Both the position numbers and the translations under genes were made by a program. Below are positions 1 through 6,883 of a stretch of 32,938 nt of DNA, piece by piece (the stretch's first letter is position 1; each line of letters opens with the position of its first letter). The DNA is from Streptomyces mesophilus (GTDB taxonomy: Bacteria; Actinomycetota; Actinomycetes; Streptomycetales; Streptomycetaceae). The notes beneath the pieces were generated by a model that saw only the letters and a program-made list of their open reading frames with translations, was not told the DNA's origin and did no database searches. The stretch lies in assembly GCF_011044995.1 (NCBI RefSeq), contig NZ_JAAKZW010000076.1:1-32938 (forward strand). Direction: 5' to 3'.

Positions 1-8
1 TCCCGAAA

Positions 9-56
9 CCGGGGGCGTCGCCCCCCGGACCCCCTGCATCCGAGCTCCGCTCGGAT
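9..56. terminator. Two hairpins before pyrE, probable terminator of an upstream gene
   Basis: Two short inverted repeats lie in tandem. The first has arms CCGGGGG (9-15) and CCCCCGG (22-28). The second has arms ATCCGAG (38-44) and CTCGGAT (50-56) with a 5-nt loop. This kind of GC-rich intergenic hairpin is common at Streptomyces gene ends. The upstream gene lies outside the window, so its orientation is unknown. Confidence 0.5.
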
Positions 57-84
57 CTGCTCAAGCGCCGCAGGGGCTGAAAGT

Positions 85-97
85 TAAGCTGGCCCCA
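85..97 (+). promoter_or_regulatory. Candidate leaderless promoter of pyrE
   Basis: TAAGCT (85-90) fits the TANNNT -10 pattern. It is followed by exactly 6 nt and then the ATG of pyrE. There is no Shine-Dalgarno sequence before the ATG, so the transcript may begin at the start codon. I see no convincing -35 box. Confidence 0.45.
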
Positions 98-645
98 TGA
101 CAGACGTACGTGGCGACCTGCTGCAGCAGATCAAGGACAAGGCCGTCGTGCACGGCAAGGTGACCCTCTCCTCCGGGATCGAGGCCGACTACTACGTCGA
201 CCTGCGCCGGATCACCCTCGACGGCGAGGCCGCCCCGCTGGTCGGCCAGGTGCTCCTGGACCTCACCAAGGACCTGGACTTCGACGCCGTCGGCGGTCTG
301 ACCATGGGCGCCGACCCCGTGGCCGGCGCGATGCTGCACGCCGCCGCCGCGCGGGGCGAGCGCCTGGACGCGTTCGTCGTGCGCAAGGCCGCCAAGGCGC
401 ACGGTCTGCAGCGCCGCGTCGAGGGCCCGGACATCAAGGGCCGCCGCGTCCTGGTCGTCGAGGACACCTCCACCACCGGCGGTTCCCCGCTGGAGGCCGT
501 GCAGGCGGTACGCGAGGCAGGCGCCGAGGTCGTCGGTGTCGCCACGATCGTGGACCGCGCCACGGGTGCGGCCGAGAAGATCCAGGACGGCGCCGGGGTG
601 CCGTACCTCTTCGCGTTCGGCAAGGACGAGCTCGGGCTCGATTAG
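97..645 (+). CDS. pyrE: Orotate phosphoribosyltransferase
   Basis: This 182-residue cytosolic enzyme transfers orotate to PRPP to give orotidine 5'-monophosphate, the fifth step of pyrimidine synthesis. The diagnostic PRPP-binding loop VLVVEDTSTTGGS is at about residues 118-130. The N-terminal SSGIEADYYVDLR stretch and the VVRKAAKAHG segment (about 94-103, catalytic-loop lysines) are typical of PyrE. Length is normal for the actinobacterial form. The ATG at 97 is preceded by a TANNNT box and no ribosome-binding site, which suggests a leaderless message. A hairpin with a T-tract follows directly. The next gene is fba, and the two appear to be transcribed separately. Confidence 0.96.
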   Translation: MTDVRGDLLQQIKDKAVVHGKVTLSSGIEADYYVDLRRITLDGEAAPLVGQVLLDLTKDLDFDAVGGLTMGADPVAGAMLHAAAARGERLDAFVVRKAAKAHGLQRRVEGPDIKGRRVLVVEDTSTTGGSPLEAVQAVREAGAEVVGVATIVDRATGAAEKIQDGAGVPYLFAFGKDELGLD

Positions 646-666
646 CCGAACGGCACCATGGCGGCG

Positions 667-690
667 CGGGGGACTTAGGTCCCCCGTTTT
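667..690 (+). terminator. Intrinsic terminator of pyrE
   Basis: A perfect 8-bp stem, CGGGGGAC (667-674) and GTCCCCCG (679-686), closes a TTAG loop and is followed by TTTT. It lies 21 bp after the pyrE stop. A T-tail is uncommon in this genome, so this is one of the most classical rho-independent terminators in the window. Confidence 0.8.
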
Positions 691-743
691 CGCATCCCGA
701 GTGGACTGGAGCAATCGCTCAAGTCTGGAAAGATGGGGGCGAC

Positions 744-755
744 GATGACGTCATC
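744..755. promoter_or_regulatory. 12-bp palindrome upstream of fba
   Basis: GATGACGTCATC is a perfect palindrome about 48 bp before the fba start. It could be an operator or chance. No regulator can be assigned from sequence alone. Confidence 0.25.
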
Positions 756-802
756 CCTTCGGTGACCCTCAGTTACCTCACGTACTTCCAAGGAGCGGAC
801 AG

Positions 803-1825
803 ATGCCCATCGCAACCCCCGAGGTCTACAACGAGATGCTCGACCGGGCGAAGGCAGGCAAGTTCGCCTACCCGGCCATCAACGTGACCTCGTCCCAGAC
901 GCTGCACGCTGCCCTGCGCGGCCTCGCGGAGGCGGAGAGCGACGGCATCATCCAGATGTCCACCGGTGGCGCCGAGTTCCTGGGCGGCCAGCACTCCAAG
1001 GACATGGTGACCGGCGCCGTCGCGCTCGCCGAGTTCGCGCACGTCGTCGCCAAGAAGTACGACATCACCATCGCGCTGCACACGGACCACTGCCCCAAGG
1101 GCAAGCTGGACACCTACGTACGCCCGCTGCTCGACATCTCCGCCGAGCGCGTGGCCAAGGGCGAGAACCCGCTGTTCCAGTCGCACATGTGGGACGGCTC
1201 GGCCGAGACCCTCGCCGACAACCTCGCGATCGGCCAGGAGCTGCTCGCGAAGGCCGCCGCCGCGAAGATCATCCTCGAGGTCGAGATCACCCCGACCGGT
1301 GGCGAGGAGGACGGTGTCTCGCACGAGATCAACGACAACCTCTACACCACGGTCGACGACGCGATCCGCACCGCCGAGGCGCTCGGCCTGGGCGAGAAGG
1401 GCCGCTACCTGCTCGCCGCCTCGTTCGGCAACGTGCACGGCGTCTACAAGCCGGGCAACGTCGTCCTCAAGCCCGAGCTGCTCAAGGAGCTGCAGGACGG
1501 CGTGGGCGCGAAGTTCGGCAAGCAGTCCCCGTTCGACTTCGTCTTCCACGGCGGCTCGGGCTCCACGCTCGAGGAGATCCACACCGCGCTCGAGTACGGC
1601 GTCGTGAAGCAGAACCTCGACACCGACATGCAGTACGCGTTCTCGCGTCCGGTCGTGGACCACATGTTCAAGAACTACGACGGCGTCCTGAAGGTCGACG
1701 GCGAGGTCGGCACCAAGTCCCTCTACGACCCCCGTACGTGGGGCAAGGCGGCCGAGGCCGGCATGGCCGCGCGCGTCGTCGAGGCCGCGAAGGCGCTGCG
1801 GTCGGCGGGCACGAAGATCAAGTAA
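803..1825 (+). CDS. fba: Class II fructose-bisphosphate aldolase
   Basis: This 340-residue zinc-dependent aldolase interconverts fructose 1,6-bisphosphate with dihydroxyacetone phosphate and glyceraldehyde 3-phosphate in glycolysis and gluconeogenesis. Visible class II signatures are ALHTDHCPKGKLD (catalytic Asp and zinc-binding His), VEITPTGGEEDGVSHE (zinc/second-sphere region), ASFGNVHGVYKPGNV (zinc-binding His) and FHGGSGS (phosphate-binding loop). The ATG at 803 has a clear AAGGAG (790-795) with a 7-nt gap. It is followed by two hairpins. Length and motifs match the long type IIA form of actinobacteria and E. coli FbaA. It sits between pyrE and an accessory island. Confidence 0.97.
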   Translation: MPIATPEVYNEMLDRAKAGKFAYPAINVTSSQTLHAALRGLAEAESDGIIQMSTGGAEFLGGQHSKDMVTGAVALAEFAHVVAKKYDITIALHTDHCPKGKLDTYVRPLLDISAERVAKGENPLFQSHMWDGSAETLADNLAIGQELLAKAAAAKIILEVEITPTGGEEDGVSHEINDNLYTTVDDAIRTAEALGLGEKGRYLLAASFGNVHGVYKPGNVVLKPELLKELQDGVGAKFGKQSPFDFVFHGGSGSTLEEIHTALEYGVVKQNLDTDMQYAFSRPVVDHMFKNYDGVLKVDGEVGTKSLYDPRTWGKAAEAGMAARVVEAAKALRSAGTKIK

Positions 1826-1847
1826 GCCGTGGGCGTCAAGCTCAAGT

Positions 1848-1907
1848 AACCCTTTGCGCAAAGGGTTTCGCGAAGGCCCGGGTTCCTCATCGGAACCCGG
1901 GCCTTCG
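1848..1907 (+). terminator. Tandem hairpins after fba
   Basis: A perfect 20-bp palindrome (1848-1867, arms AACCCTTT/AAAGGGTT around GCGC) is followed at once by a perfect 16-bp stem (1871-1886 and 1892-1907) with loop TCATC. The second stem is a strong candidate terminator. The octamer TCAAGTAA, containing the fba stop, also occurs again at 1842-1849. Confidence 0.8.
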
Positions 1908-1964
1908 ACATGTACGCGGCCGTTCCGGCCCTCTCGGTCGCTCCGGGCCTTGGGATTGGCTGCT

Positions 1965-1988
1965 GGTTATGGCGGAGGCACCATAACC
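1965..1988 (+). promoter_or_regulatory. Inverted repeat over the antitoxin ribosome-binding site (candidate VapB operator)
   Basis: GGTTATGG (1965-1972) and CCATAACC (1981-1988) form a perfect 8-bp inverted repeat with an 8-nt spacer. The spacer contains GGAGG (1974-1978), the likely ribosome-binding site, and the antitoxin ATG follows at 1991. Type II antitoxins of this class usually repress their own operon at such a site. A translational hairpin is the alternative. Confidence 0.5.
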
Positions 1989-1990
1989 GT

Positions 1991-2230
1991 ATGGCTCTGA
2001 AGAAAACGACGGTGATGGTCGAGGAGGCCGACCTCCAGGCCATCAAGGAAGCGGCCCGGCGAGAGGGGCGGTCGGAGGCGGAGTACTTCCGCGAGGCGTT
2101 CCACATCGCTGCCCTGCGCGCGCAGCGCTGGGACGACGACTGGGACATCCCCAGCCTCGACTTCGGCGGACCGGTCTCGGAAGAGGACATCGATGCGGTG
2201 GTCAACGACGCTGTGGCAGGCGGACGTTGA
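1991..2230 (+). CDS. Ribbon-helix-helix-type antitoxin of a VapBC-like pair
   Basis: A 79-residue protein. Its N-terminus MALKKTTVMVEEADLQAIKEAARREGRSE reads as a beta-strand followed by helices, as in CopG/RHH antitoxins (DNA-binding part about residues 5-45). The acidic C-terminus (WDDDWDIPSLDFGGPVSEEDIDAVV) would wrap the toxin. The ATG at 1991 follows GGAGG inside an inverted repeat. An upstream in-frame start at 1910 would run through the fba terminator, so it was not chosen. The stop overlaps the start of the PIN-domain gene (TTGA), as expected for a co-translated toxin-antitoxin pair. The operon probably represses itself through the repeat at 1965-1988. The genes look less GC-biased at third positions than their neighbours, which suggests transfer. 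Confidence 0.8.
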   Translation: MALKKTTVMVEEADLQAIKEAARREGRSEAEYFREAFHIAALRAQRWDDDWDIPSLDFGGPVSEEDIDAVVNDAVAGGR

Positions 2231-2664
2231 TCGTCATCGGGGATACGTCGGGCCTTGTCGCGGCGCTCAACGTGACTGACCCTGAGCACACGGCGGCGCG
2301 TGCGGCGTTGCGCGCGGCGTCGGCGACAGTGGTTTCGCCTCTCGTCTTCCTGGAGGTCGAGCACATCACGACGCGGAACGTCAGTCGGCGTGCGGCGCAC
2401 GCGGTCAACGACTGGCTCCTTGAGCAGGCGCGCACCATGCGGGTCCTGGTGCCCGAGATCTCGGCGGATGTCCTGCGCAAGGCTCGGGTCATCCAGAACC
2501 GTTACGACGCTCTCCGGCTGGATCTCGCCGACGCGGTGAATGTCGTCCTGGCGGAGGCGTACGAGACGGAATGTGTCTTGACGCTCGACCGCAGGGACTT
2601 CTTCCGGGCGGTGCAGCCGCTGACCGGACACAAAGCGTTCCGCCTCCTGCCCGACGACCTCTGA
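2227..2664 (+). CDS. PIN-domain ribonuclease toxin (VapC-like)
   Basis: A 145-residue PIN-domain protein. VapC toxins are magnesium-dependent endoribonucleases that cut tRNA or rRNA and are neutralised by the cognate antitoxin. Acidic residues are where the family needs them: D6 in VIGDTSGLVA, E43/E45 in FLEVEH, D102 in DLADAVNVVLAE and D121/D124 in LTLDRRDF. The protein looks intact. The start is TTG at 2227, overlapping the antitoxin stop by 3 nt (TTGA), which implies translational coupling. A small hairpin (2683-2700) follows. The target RNA cannot be inferred. A stand-alone nuclease is less likely given the overlapped antitoxin. Confidence 0.85.
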   Translation: MIVIGDTSGLVAALNVTDPEHTAARAALRAASATVVSPLVFLEVEHITTRNVSRRAAHAVNDWLLEQARTMRVLVPEISADVLRKARVIQNRYDALRLDLADAVNVVLAEAYETECVLTLDRRDFFRAVQPLTGHKAFRLLPDDL

Positions 2665-2682
2665 ACCGCTGCGTCGGCACCG

Positions 2683-2700
2683 TCACCGCACCTGCGGTGA
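2683..2700 (+). terminator. Small hairpin after the toxin gene
   Basis: TCACCGCA (2683-2690) pairs perfectly with TGCGGTGA (2693-2700) across a 2-nt gap. It lies 19 bp after the toxin stop and runs into the first recognisable malX remnant, so it may be a weak terminator or simply fall at the junction. Confidence 0.35.
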
Positions 2701-3024
2701 GCAGGTCTCCGGCGCGCTCAACATGTTCTACTCGCAGCTCGGCTGCAAGCCCCGCCGACCGGCGCCGTCGAGAACGCCACGCACTTCCTCTCCGGTGTCG
2801 TCGCCTGTGTGGTCGGCGGTATCACCGAACCCCTGGAATTCCTCTTCCTGTTCATCGCGCCCTGGCTCTACCTGATCCACGCGGTCCTGGTGGGCCTCGG
2901 CTTCCTGGTGGCCGCGGTGCTCGGCATCTTCATCGGCAACACCGACGGCAACGTCATCGGCCCGCAGGTGCAGTCGGTGAAGGACGCGATCGCCGGGCTG
3001 AGCACGGTGGGGGGAGCTCGATGA
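2690..3024 (+). pseudogene. malX: Remnant of a MalX-type PTS EIICB permease
   Basis: Pieces of a phosphotransferase-system glucose/maltose-type permease lie collinearly with large parts missing. From 2693 one frame reads CGEQVSGALNMFYSQLGC. After a frameshift near 2755 a second frame (from 2770) reads ENATHFLSG. It continues through the EIIC signature GGITEPLEFLFLFIAPWLYL, then IHAVLVGLGF and IGNTDGNVI. It then jumps to IGPQVQSVKDAIAGL, which is the C-terminal end of the EIIB domain. Most of the EIIC N-terminus and the phosphorylated-cysteine part of EIIB are gone. From memory, the pieces match E. coli MalX in order. The stop overlaps the ATG of the malY remnant (ATGA), preserving the operon junction. 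A 71-codon reading frame (2809-3024) survives but could not transport sugar. Confidence 0.8.
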
Positions 3025-3960
3025 CCTCGTACGACTTCGACCGCTTCGTCGACCGGCACGGCACCTGGTGCACGCAGTGGGACTACGTGGAGGACCGGTT
3101 CGGCGTCCCCGGGCTGCTCCCGTTCACCATCTCCGACATGGACTTCGAGACGGCACCCGAGGTGCTCACCGCCCTGCGCGGGCGGCTCGATCACGGGGTG
3201 CTCGGGTATTCGCGGTGGCGGCACTCCGACTTCCTGTCCGCGGTCGTCGACTGGTTCCACAAGCGGTACGACTGGGCGGAGTTCGAGCGGCTGCTCGCGC
3301 TGCCCGACACCTCGGTGCTGCTGCTCTGCTCGCCGCACAACCCGACCGGCCGTGTGTGGACCGGCGAGGAGCCGACGCGCATGGCCGGGCTGTGCGCGCG
3401 GCACGGGGTCGCGGTGATCAGCGATGAGATCCACGCGGACCTGGCGCACCGGGTTCGGACCCGGGCGGTGGGCCGTCGTCACCTCCGCGTCCAAGTCCTT
3501 CAACATCCCTGCCCTGACCGGGAGTTACGGCATCATCGGCGATCCCGAGGCGCATGCCGCGTATCTGCGCAGGCTCAAGGACGCGGACGGTCTGTCGTCG
3601 CCGGCGGTTCTGTCCCTCGTCGGCCATATCGCCGCGTATCGCGAGGGGGAGGGCTGGCTCGACGCACTGCGGGCGTACGTGGCGGGCAATCTGGAGATGG
3701 CCGCCGAAAAGCTCCGGGCGGCCGGCCTGAACTGGCAGTCCCCCCAAGCCGGTTACCTGGCCTGGATCGATCTGCGTCCGCTCGGCATCGTGGCGGACGA
3801 GCCGCTTCAGCGGGAGCTGATCGACGGCGAGAAGGTCGCGATCATGCCGGGCGGCGCCTACGGCGCACCGGGCTTCGTCCGCCTCAACGTGGGCTGCCCA
3901 CGCGCCAAGGCCGAGGCGGGCGCGGACGTGCTGGTACGGGCGCTGAGCCGCCTCACGTAA
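3021..3960 (+). pseudogene. malY: Decayed MalY/PatB-type aminotransferase (cystathionine beta-lyase)
   Basis: MalY is a PLP-dependent fold-type I cystathionine beta-lyase; in E. coli it also modulates MalT. The N-terminal part is clear (DRHGTWCTQWDYV, LLPFTISDMDFETAP, HGVLGYSRW). About 60-65 residues are missing between KRYDW and EFERLLALPDTSVLLLCSP, which removes the cofactor-contacting central segment. After VISDEIHADLAH (about 3450) the reading frame shifts and a few residues are lost. The other frame then continues with WAVVTSASKSFNIPALTG, holding the PLP lysine, and a good C-terminus (LSSPAVLSLVGHIAAY, EKVAIMPGGAYG, FVRLNVGCPRAK). No single frame can make an active enzyme. The start ATG at 3021 overlaps the malX remnant stop. 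An assembly error is an alternative for the frameshift, but not for the deletion. Confidence 0.85.
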
Positions 3961-3964
3961 CAGC

Positions 3965-4036
3965 GAGAGGGGGACCGATCGTTCAGGCCGCTGTCCGGTT
4001 CATACCGGTTCGCGCTGGACGATCGGTCCCCCTCTC
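3965..4036. terminator. Bidirectional hairpin between convergent genes
   Basis: GAGAGGGGGACCGATCGT (3965-3982) and its exact reverse complement (4019-4036) form an 18-bp perfect stem around a 36-nt loop. It sits between the malY remnant and the convergent DUF3151 gene, so it probably serves as the terminator of both. The unusually long loop contains a CCGGTTC-like direct repeat. Confidence 0.75.
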
Positions 4037-4040
4037 ACGT

Positions 4041-4454
4041 TCAGCTCTTGAGCTGCTCGTATGCCTCGTCGCTGCTGTCCCTCAGGAATTGCCAGCAGCG
4101 TTCGTGCTCCTCCTTCTCGCCGATCTCGCCGGCGGCGCGGGCGAGGGCGGCGAGGCAGCGCAGGAAGCCCTGGTTGGGCTCGTGGCTCCACGGCACCGGG
4201 CCGTGGCCCTTCCAGCCGGAGCGGCGCAGGGCGTCCAGACCGCGGTGGTAGCCGGTGCGGGCATACGCGTACGACTCGATCACCCGGCCGCCCGCGAACG
4301 CGTCCTCGGCGAGCAGCGCCCAGGCCAGGGAGTACGTCGGGTGCGCGGCCGCGATCTGGGCCGGGGTGGACGTGCCGACCATGGCCCGTGCCGCTTCGTT
4401 CTCCGGCAGCTGGGTGGGGGCCGGACCGCCGAGCAGGTTCTTGTGCGTCTCCAT
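4041..4454 (-). CDS. DUF3151 family protein
   Basis: This 137-residue soluble protein matches the actinobacterial DUF3151 family as I remember it: METHKNLLGGPAPTQLP at the N-terminus, then AHPTYSLAWALLAEDAF, YAYARTGYHRGLDALRRSGW, PVPWSHEPNQGFLRCLAALA and a C-terminal helix with EEHERCWQFLRDSS. The sequence looks like a helical, TPR-like repeat with no catalytic motif. Function is unknown. It is commonly found close to fba in Streptomyces, so the malXY/VapBC island probably separates it from fba here (synteny from memory). The ATG at 4454 faces the divergent membrane-protein gene across 56 bp. Transcription ends in the shared hairpin at 3965-4036. Confidence 0.85.
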   Translation of the reverse strand: METHKNLLGGPAPTQLPENEAARAMVGTSTPAQIAAAHPTYSLAWALLAEDAFAGGRVIESYAYARTGYHRGLDALRRSGWKGHGPVPWSHEPNQGFLRCLAALARAAGEIGEKEEHERCWQFLRDSSDEAYEQLKS

Positions 4455-4510
4455 GGCCGCCAGTCTGCCACCCGCGCCGAACGAGTGGTTTCCTCGGTAC
4501 GGGAGGTCCC

Positions 4511-5899
4511 GTGTCGACCCGACGACCGCGCATTCAGCTCGCCGCCGTCGCCCTGGCCGGAGTGCTGGCTTCGGCCCTGCTGCTGCCCTGGGCGCTGCCC
4601 CTCGGCTGGGACGAACTCGTCTACGCCACCCGCTTCTCCCCGTACAGCAACGGCCTCGACGTCGACTTCAGCGCCCCGCGCACCCGGGGCGTCCCGCTGC
4701 TCATCGCCCCGGTCGCCCTGTGGTCGGACTCGGTCGTGCTGCTGCGGCTTTGGCTGATGCTGCTCTGGGCGGTGGCCCTGTACCTCGGTTTCCTGCCGTG
4801 GCTGCGCGCGGCCCTGCGCCCGCGGGCCGTGGTCCTGGCCGCGGCCTGCTACACCAGCGTCTGGTCGGTGCTCTTCTACGCGGGCCACGCGATGCCCAAC
4901 CACTACACGGCGATGGGAGCGGTCGCGGCCGCCGGCTCCTTGGTGCGGCGCCCCGTCTCGTATCCGGGCCTCGTCCTCGGCCTCGCGACGGCGACGCTGA
5001 TGCGGCCCAACGACGGCGTGTGGGTGGCCCTTCCGCTGTGCGCCGCGGCGCTGTTGTGGCGTCGGCGCCGGGCGGCTCTCGCGGTCGCCGGGGGTGTGGC
5101 GGCGGGTCTTGCGCCCTGGGTGGTGGAGGCCGAGCTGCGCTTCGGCGGCCTGGGCGCACGGCTTGACGCGGCCGGTGAGATCCAGGGCGGTCTGCGCCCG
5201 GTGTTCTCGGTCCCCGCCCATGTCTCGGCGCTCGACGGCCGGCTCCTGTGCCGCCCGTGCGACGGCGATTCGCCGAGTCCGCCGGGCGTCATGATCTGGC
5301 TGCTCCTGATCCCGCTGGCCGTCATCGGGGGGTGGCTGGCGAAGAGGGCCGGTCCGGGTCCTGTCGATGCCGGGCCCAGGCGCGCCATGGCGCTCGTCCT
5401 CGCCACCGCCGCCTGCTCGGCGGCCCCGTACTTCTTCCTCGTCCCGTACGCCGCGCCCCGCTTCCTCTTCCCCGCCTACGCGCTGCTCGCCCTGCCCGCC
5501 GCGCTGGGTCTCCTGGCCGTACGGGAAGCAGTGCGCGGCTCGCGCACCCGGACCGCGCTCGCGGCCGGGGTGCTCGCGGCGCATCTGACCGGGCAGTTCC
5601 TGCTCGTCGACCGGCACGGGGGCATTCAGGCGGGGGCCCGCGGCGACTGGGAGCGGGTGGCGCGGGTACTCAGGGCCCAGGGCCTCGAAGCCCCCTGCAC
5701 GATCGGCGGCAACGCGATGCTCCAGCCCGTCGCGTACACCTCGGGCTGCGTGCCGAAGAAGACCGGCATCCCCGACGCCCTGGTCCTCGTCCACCGCGCA
5801 CCGCCCCGCTGGGCCCGCGACTGGGAGCGGCACCCCGTGCCGGATACGTACAACACCGGCTGGTCGGTGCTGGTCAGGCCGGGGCCCAAGCGCCCGTGA
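4511..5899 (+). CDS. Polytopic membrane protein, GT-C glycosyltransferase-like
   Basis: This 462-residue protein has roughly ten hydrophobic segments, beginning with AAVALAGVLASALLLPWALP. An acidic WDE motif follows (residues 33-35, LGWDELVYATRFSPYS) in the first extracytoplasmic loop. That position and motif are typical of GT-C lipid-linked sugar transferases (ArnT/PMT-like), which use an Asp or Glu there. The C-terminal about 100 residues are soluble with a few cysteines (APCTIGGNAML, YTSGCVPKKTG). The GTG at 4511 was chosen because GGGAGG (4501-4506) precedes it. Longer frames upstream run antisense through the DUF3151 gene. Substrate unknown; a non-enzymatic membrane protein cannot be excluded. 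A 126-bp gap separates it from the TDO gene. Confidence 0.75.
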   Translation: MSTRRPRIQLAAVALAGVLASALLLPWALPLGWDELVYATRFSPYSNGLDVDFSAPRTRGVPLLIAPVALWSDSVVLLRLWLMLLWAVALYLGFLPWLRAALRPRAVVLAAACYTSVWSVLFYAGHAMPNHYTAMGAVAAAGSLVRRPVSYPGLVLGLATATLMRPNDGVWVALPLCAAALLWRRRRAALAVAGGVAAGLAPWVVEAELRFGGLGARLDAAGEIQGGLRPVFSVPAHVSALDGRLLCRPCDGDSPSPPGVMIWLLLIPLAVIGGWLAKRAGPGPVDAGPRRAMALVLATAACSAAPYFFLVPYAAPRFLFPAYALLALPAALGLLAVREAVRGSRTRTALAAGVLAAHLTGQFLLVDRHGGIQAGARGDWERVARVLRAQGLEAPCTIGGNAMLQPVAYTSGCVPKKTGIPDALVLVHRAPPRWARDWERHPVPDTYNTGWSVLVRPGPKRP

Positions 5900-6025
5900 G
5901 GGGCCTGTGACCAGGCAGGTCTTGCCGATACGGGGGAGGATTGCGGAGGATGCGGGTGGGGACCGGGGCCCCCGTGCCGGCATCGGCAGGGGCGGACCGC
6001 TACCCGAAGTACCGAGGAGACAGTG

Positions 6026-6883
6026 ATGTCCCACGAGACCGCAGATACGGGAACCACGCAGACTCCGGAGACCCCGGAGACCCCGCATCTCGACTTCGCC
6101 GGCACCACGCCGTACGAGGACTACGTGCAGGCCGACGTCCTCACCCACCTGCAGAAGACCCTCTCGGACGATCCCGGGGAAATGGTCTTCCTGGTGACCA
6201 CGCAGGTCATGGAACTCTGGTTCACGGTGATCGTGCACGAGTGGGAGACCGCGGCCCGCGCCCTGCGCGAGGACGACCTCACCGTCGCGAAGGACGCGCT
6301 GAAGCGTTCCGTACGCGAGCTCGAAGCCCTCAACGCGTCCTGGACACCGCTCGCCGGCCTGACCCCCGCCCAGTTCAACTCCTACCGCGCCGCGCTCGGC
6401 GAGGGCTCCGGCTTCCAGTCGGCGATGTTCCGGCGGATGGAGTTCCTGCTCGGCGACAAGTCCGCCTCGATGCTCGTGCCGCACCGGGGTGCGCCGCGCG
6501 TCCACCGGGAGCTGGAGAAGGCGCTGCACGAGCCCTCGCTCTACGACGAGGTGCTCCGGCTGCTCTCCCGCCGCGGCTACGCGATCCCGCAGTCCGTCCT
6601 GGACCGCGACCTCTCCCAGCGCTACGAGCCTTCGGCCGAGATCGAGCAGGTATGGACCGAGGTGTACCAGGGCGACCAGGACGGTGAACTGGTGCGCCTC
6701 GGCGAGGCGTTGACCGATGTCGGTGAGCTGGTGTGGCGCTGGCGCAACGACCACCTGGTGGCGACCCGGCGCGCGATGGGCTCGAAGACCGGGACCGGCG
6801 GGTCGGCCGGTGTCGCGTGGCTGGAGAAGCGGGCGCGCAAGAACGTCTTCCCCGAGCTGTGGACGGCGCGGTCCTATGTCTGA
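6026..6883 (+). CDS. kynA: Tryptophan 2,3-dioxygenase
   Basis: A 285-residue heme dioxygenase that opens the indole ring of L-tryptophan to give N-formylkynurenine, the first step of the kynurenine route. Family marks are PYEDYVQADVLTHLQ, ELWFTVIVHEWE, FNSYRAALGEGSGFQSAMFRRMEFLLG, the proximal heme-ligand region WRNDHLVATRRAMG (H243) and the substrate loop KTGTGGSAG. Where most TDOs have a distal His (HQ before xxELWF), this protein reads LVTTQVMELWF, so that His is Thr59. The ATG at 6026 is favoured over the GTG at 6023 because GAGGAG (6014-6019) is 6 nt away. It overlaps the kynureninase gene by 8 bp, so the two are co-translated. Confidence 0.94.
   Translation: MSHETADTGTTQTPETPETPHLDFAGTTPYEDYVQADVLTHLQKTLSDDPGEMVFLVTTQVMELWFTVIVHEWETAARALREDDLTVAKDALKRSVRELEALNASWTPLAGLTPAQFNSYRAALGEGSGFQSAMFRRMEFLLGDKSASMLVPHRGAPRVHRELEKALHEPSLYDEVLRLLSRRGYAIPQSVLDRDLSQRYEPSAEIEQVWTEVYQGDQDGELVRLGEALTDVGELVWRWRNDHLVATRRAMGSKTGTGGSAGVAWLEKRARKNVFPELWTARSYV

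Noticed and set aside
2809..3024. The 71-codon GTG-started frame as a functional small membrane protein
   Set aside because: Its sequence is a spliced fragment of EIIC plus the extreme C-terminus of EIIB, so it is best read as pseudogene debris, although it could still be translated.
2571..4757. A 728-codon plus-strand reading frame crossing the toxin end, malX and malY remnants, DUF3151 and the membrane protein start
   Set aside because: It matches real protein only in the malY N-terminal stretch (3021-3450). The rest is antisense or out of frame with clear genes, as expected in 70% GC DNA with few stops.
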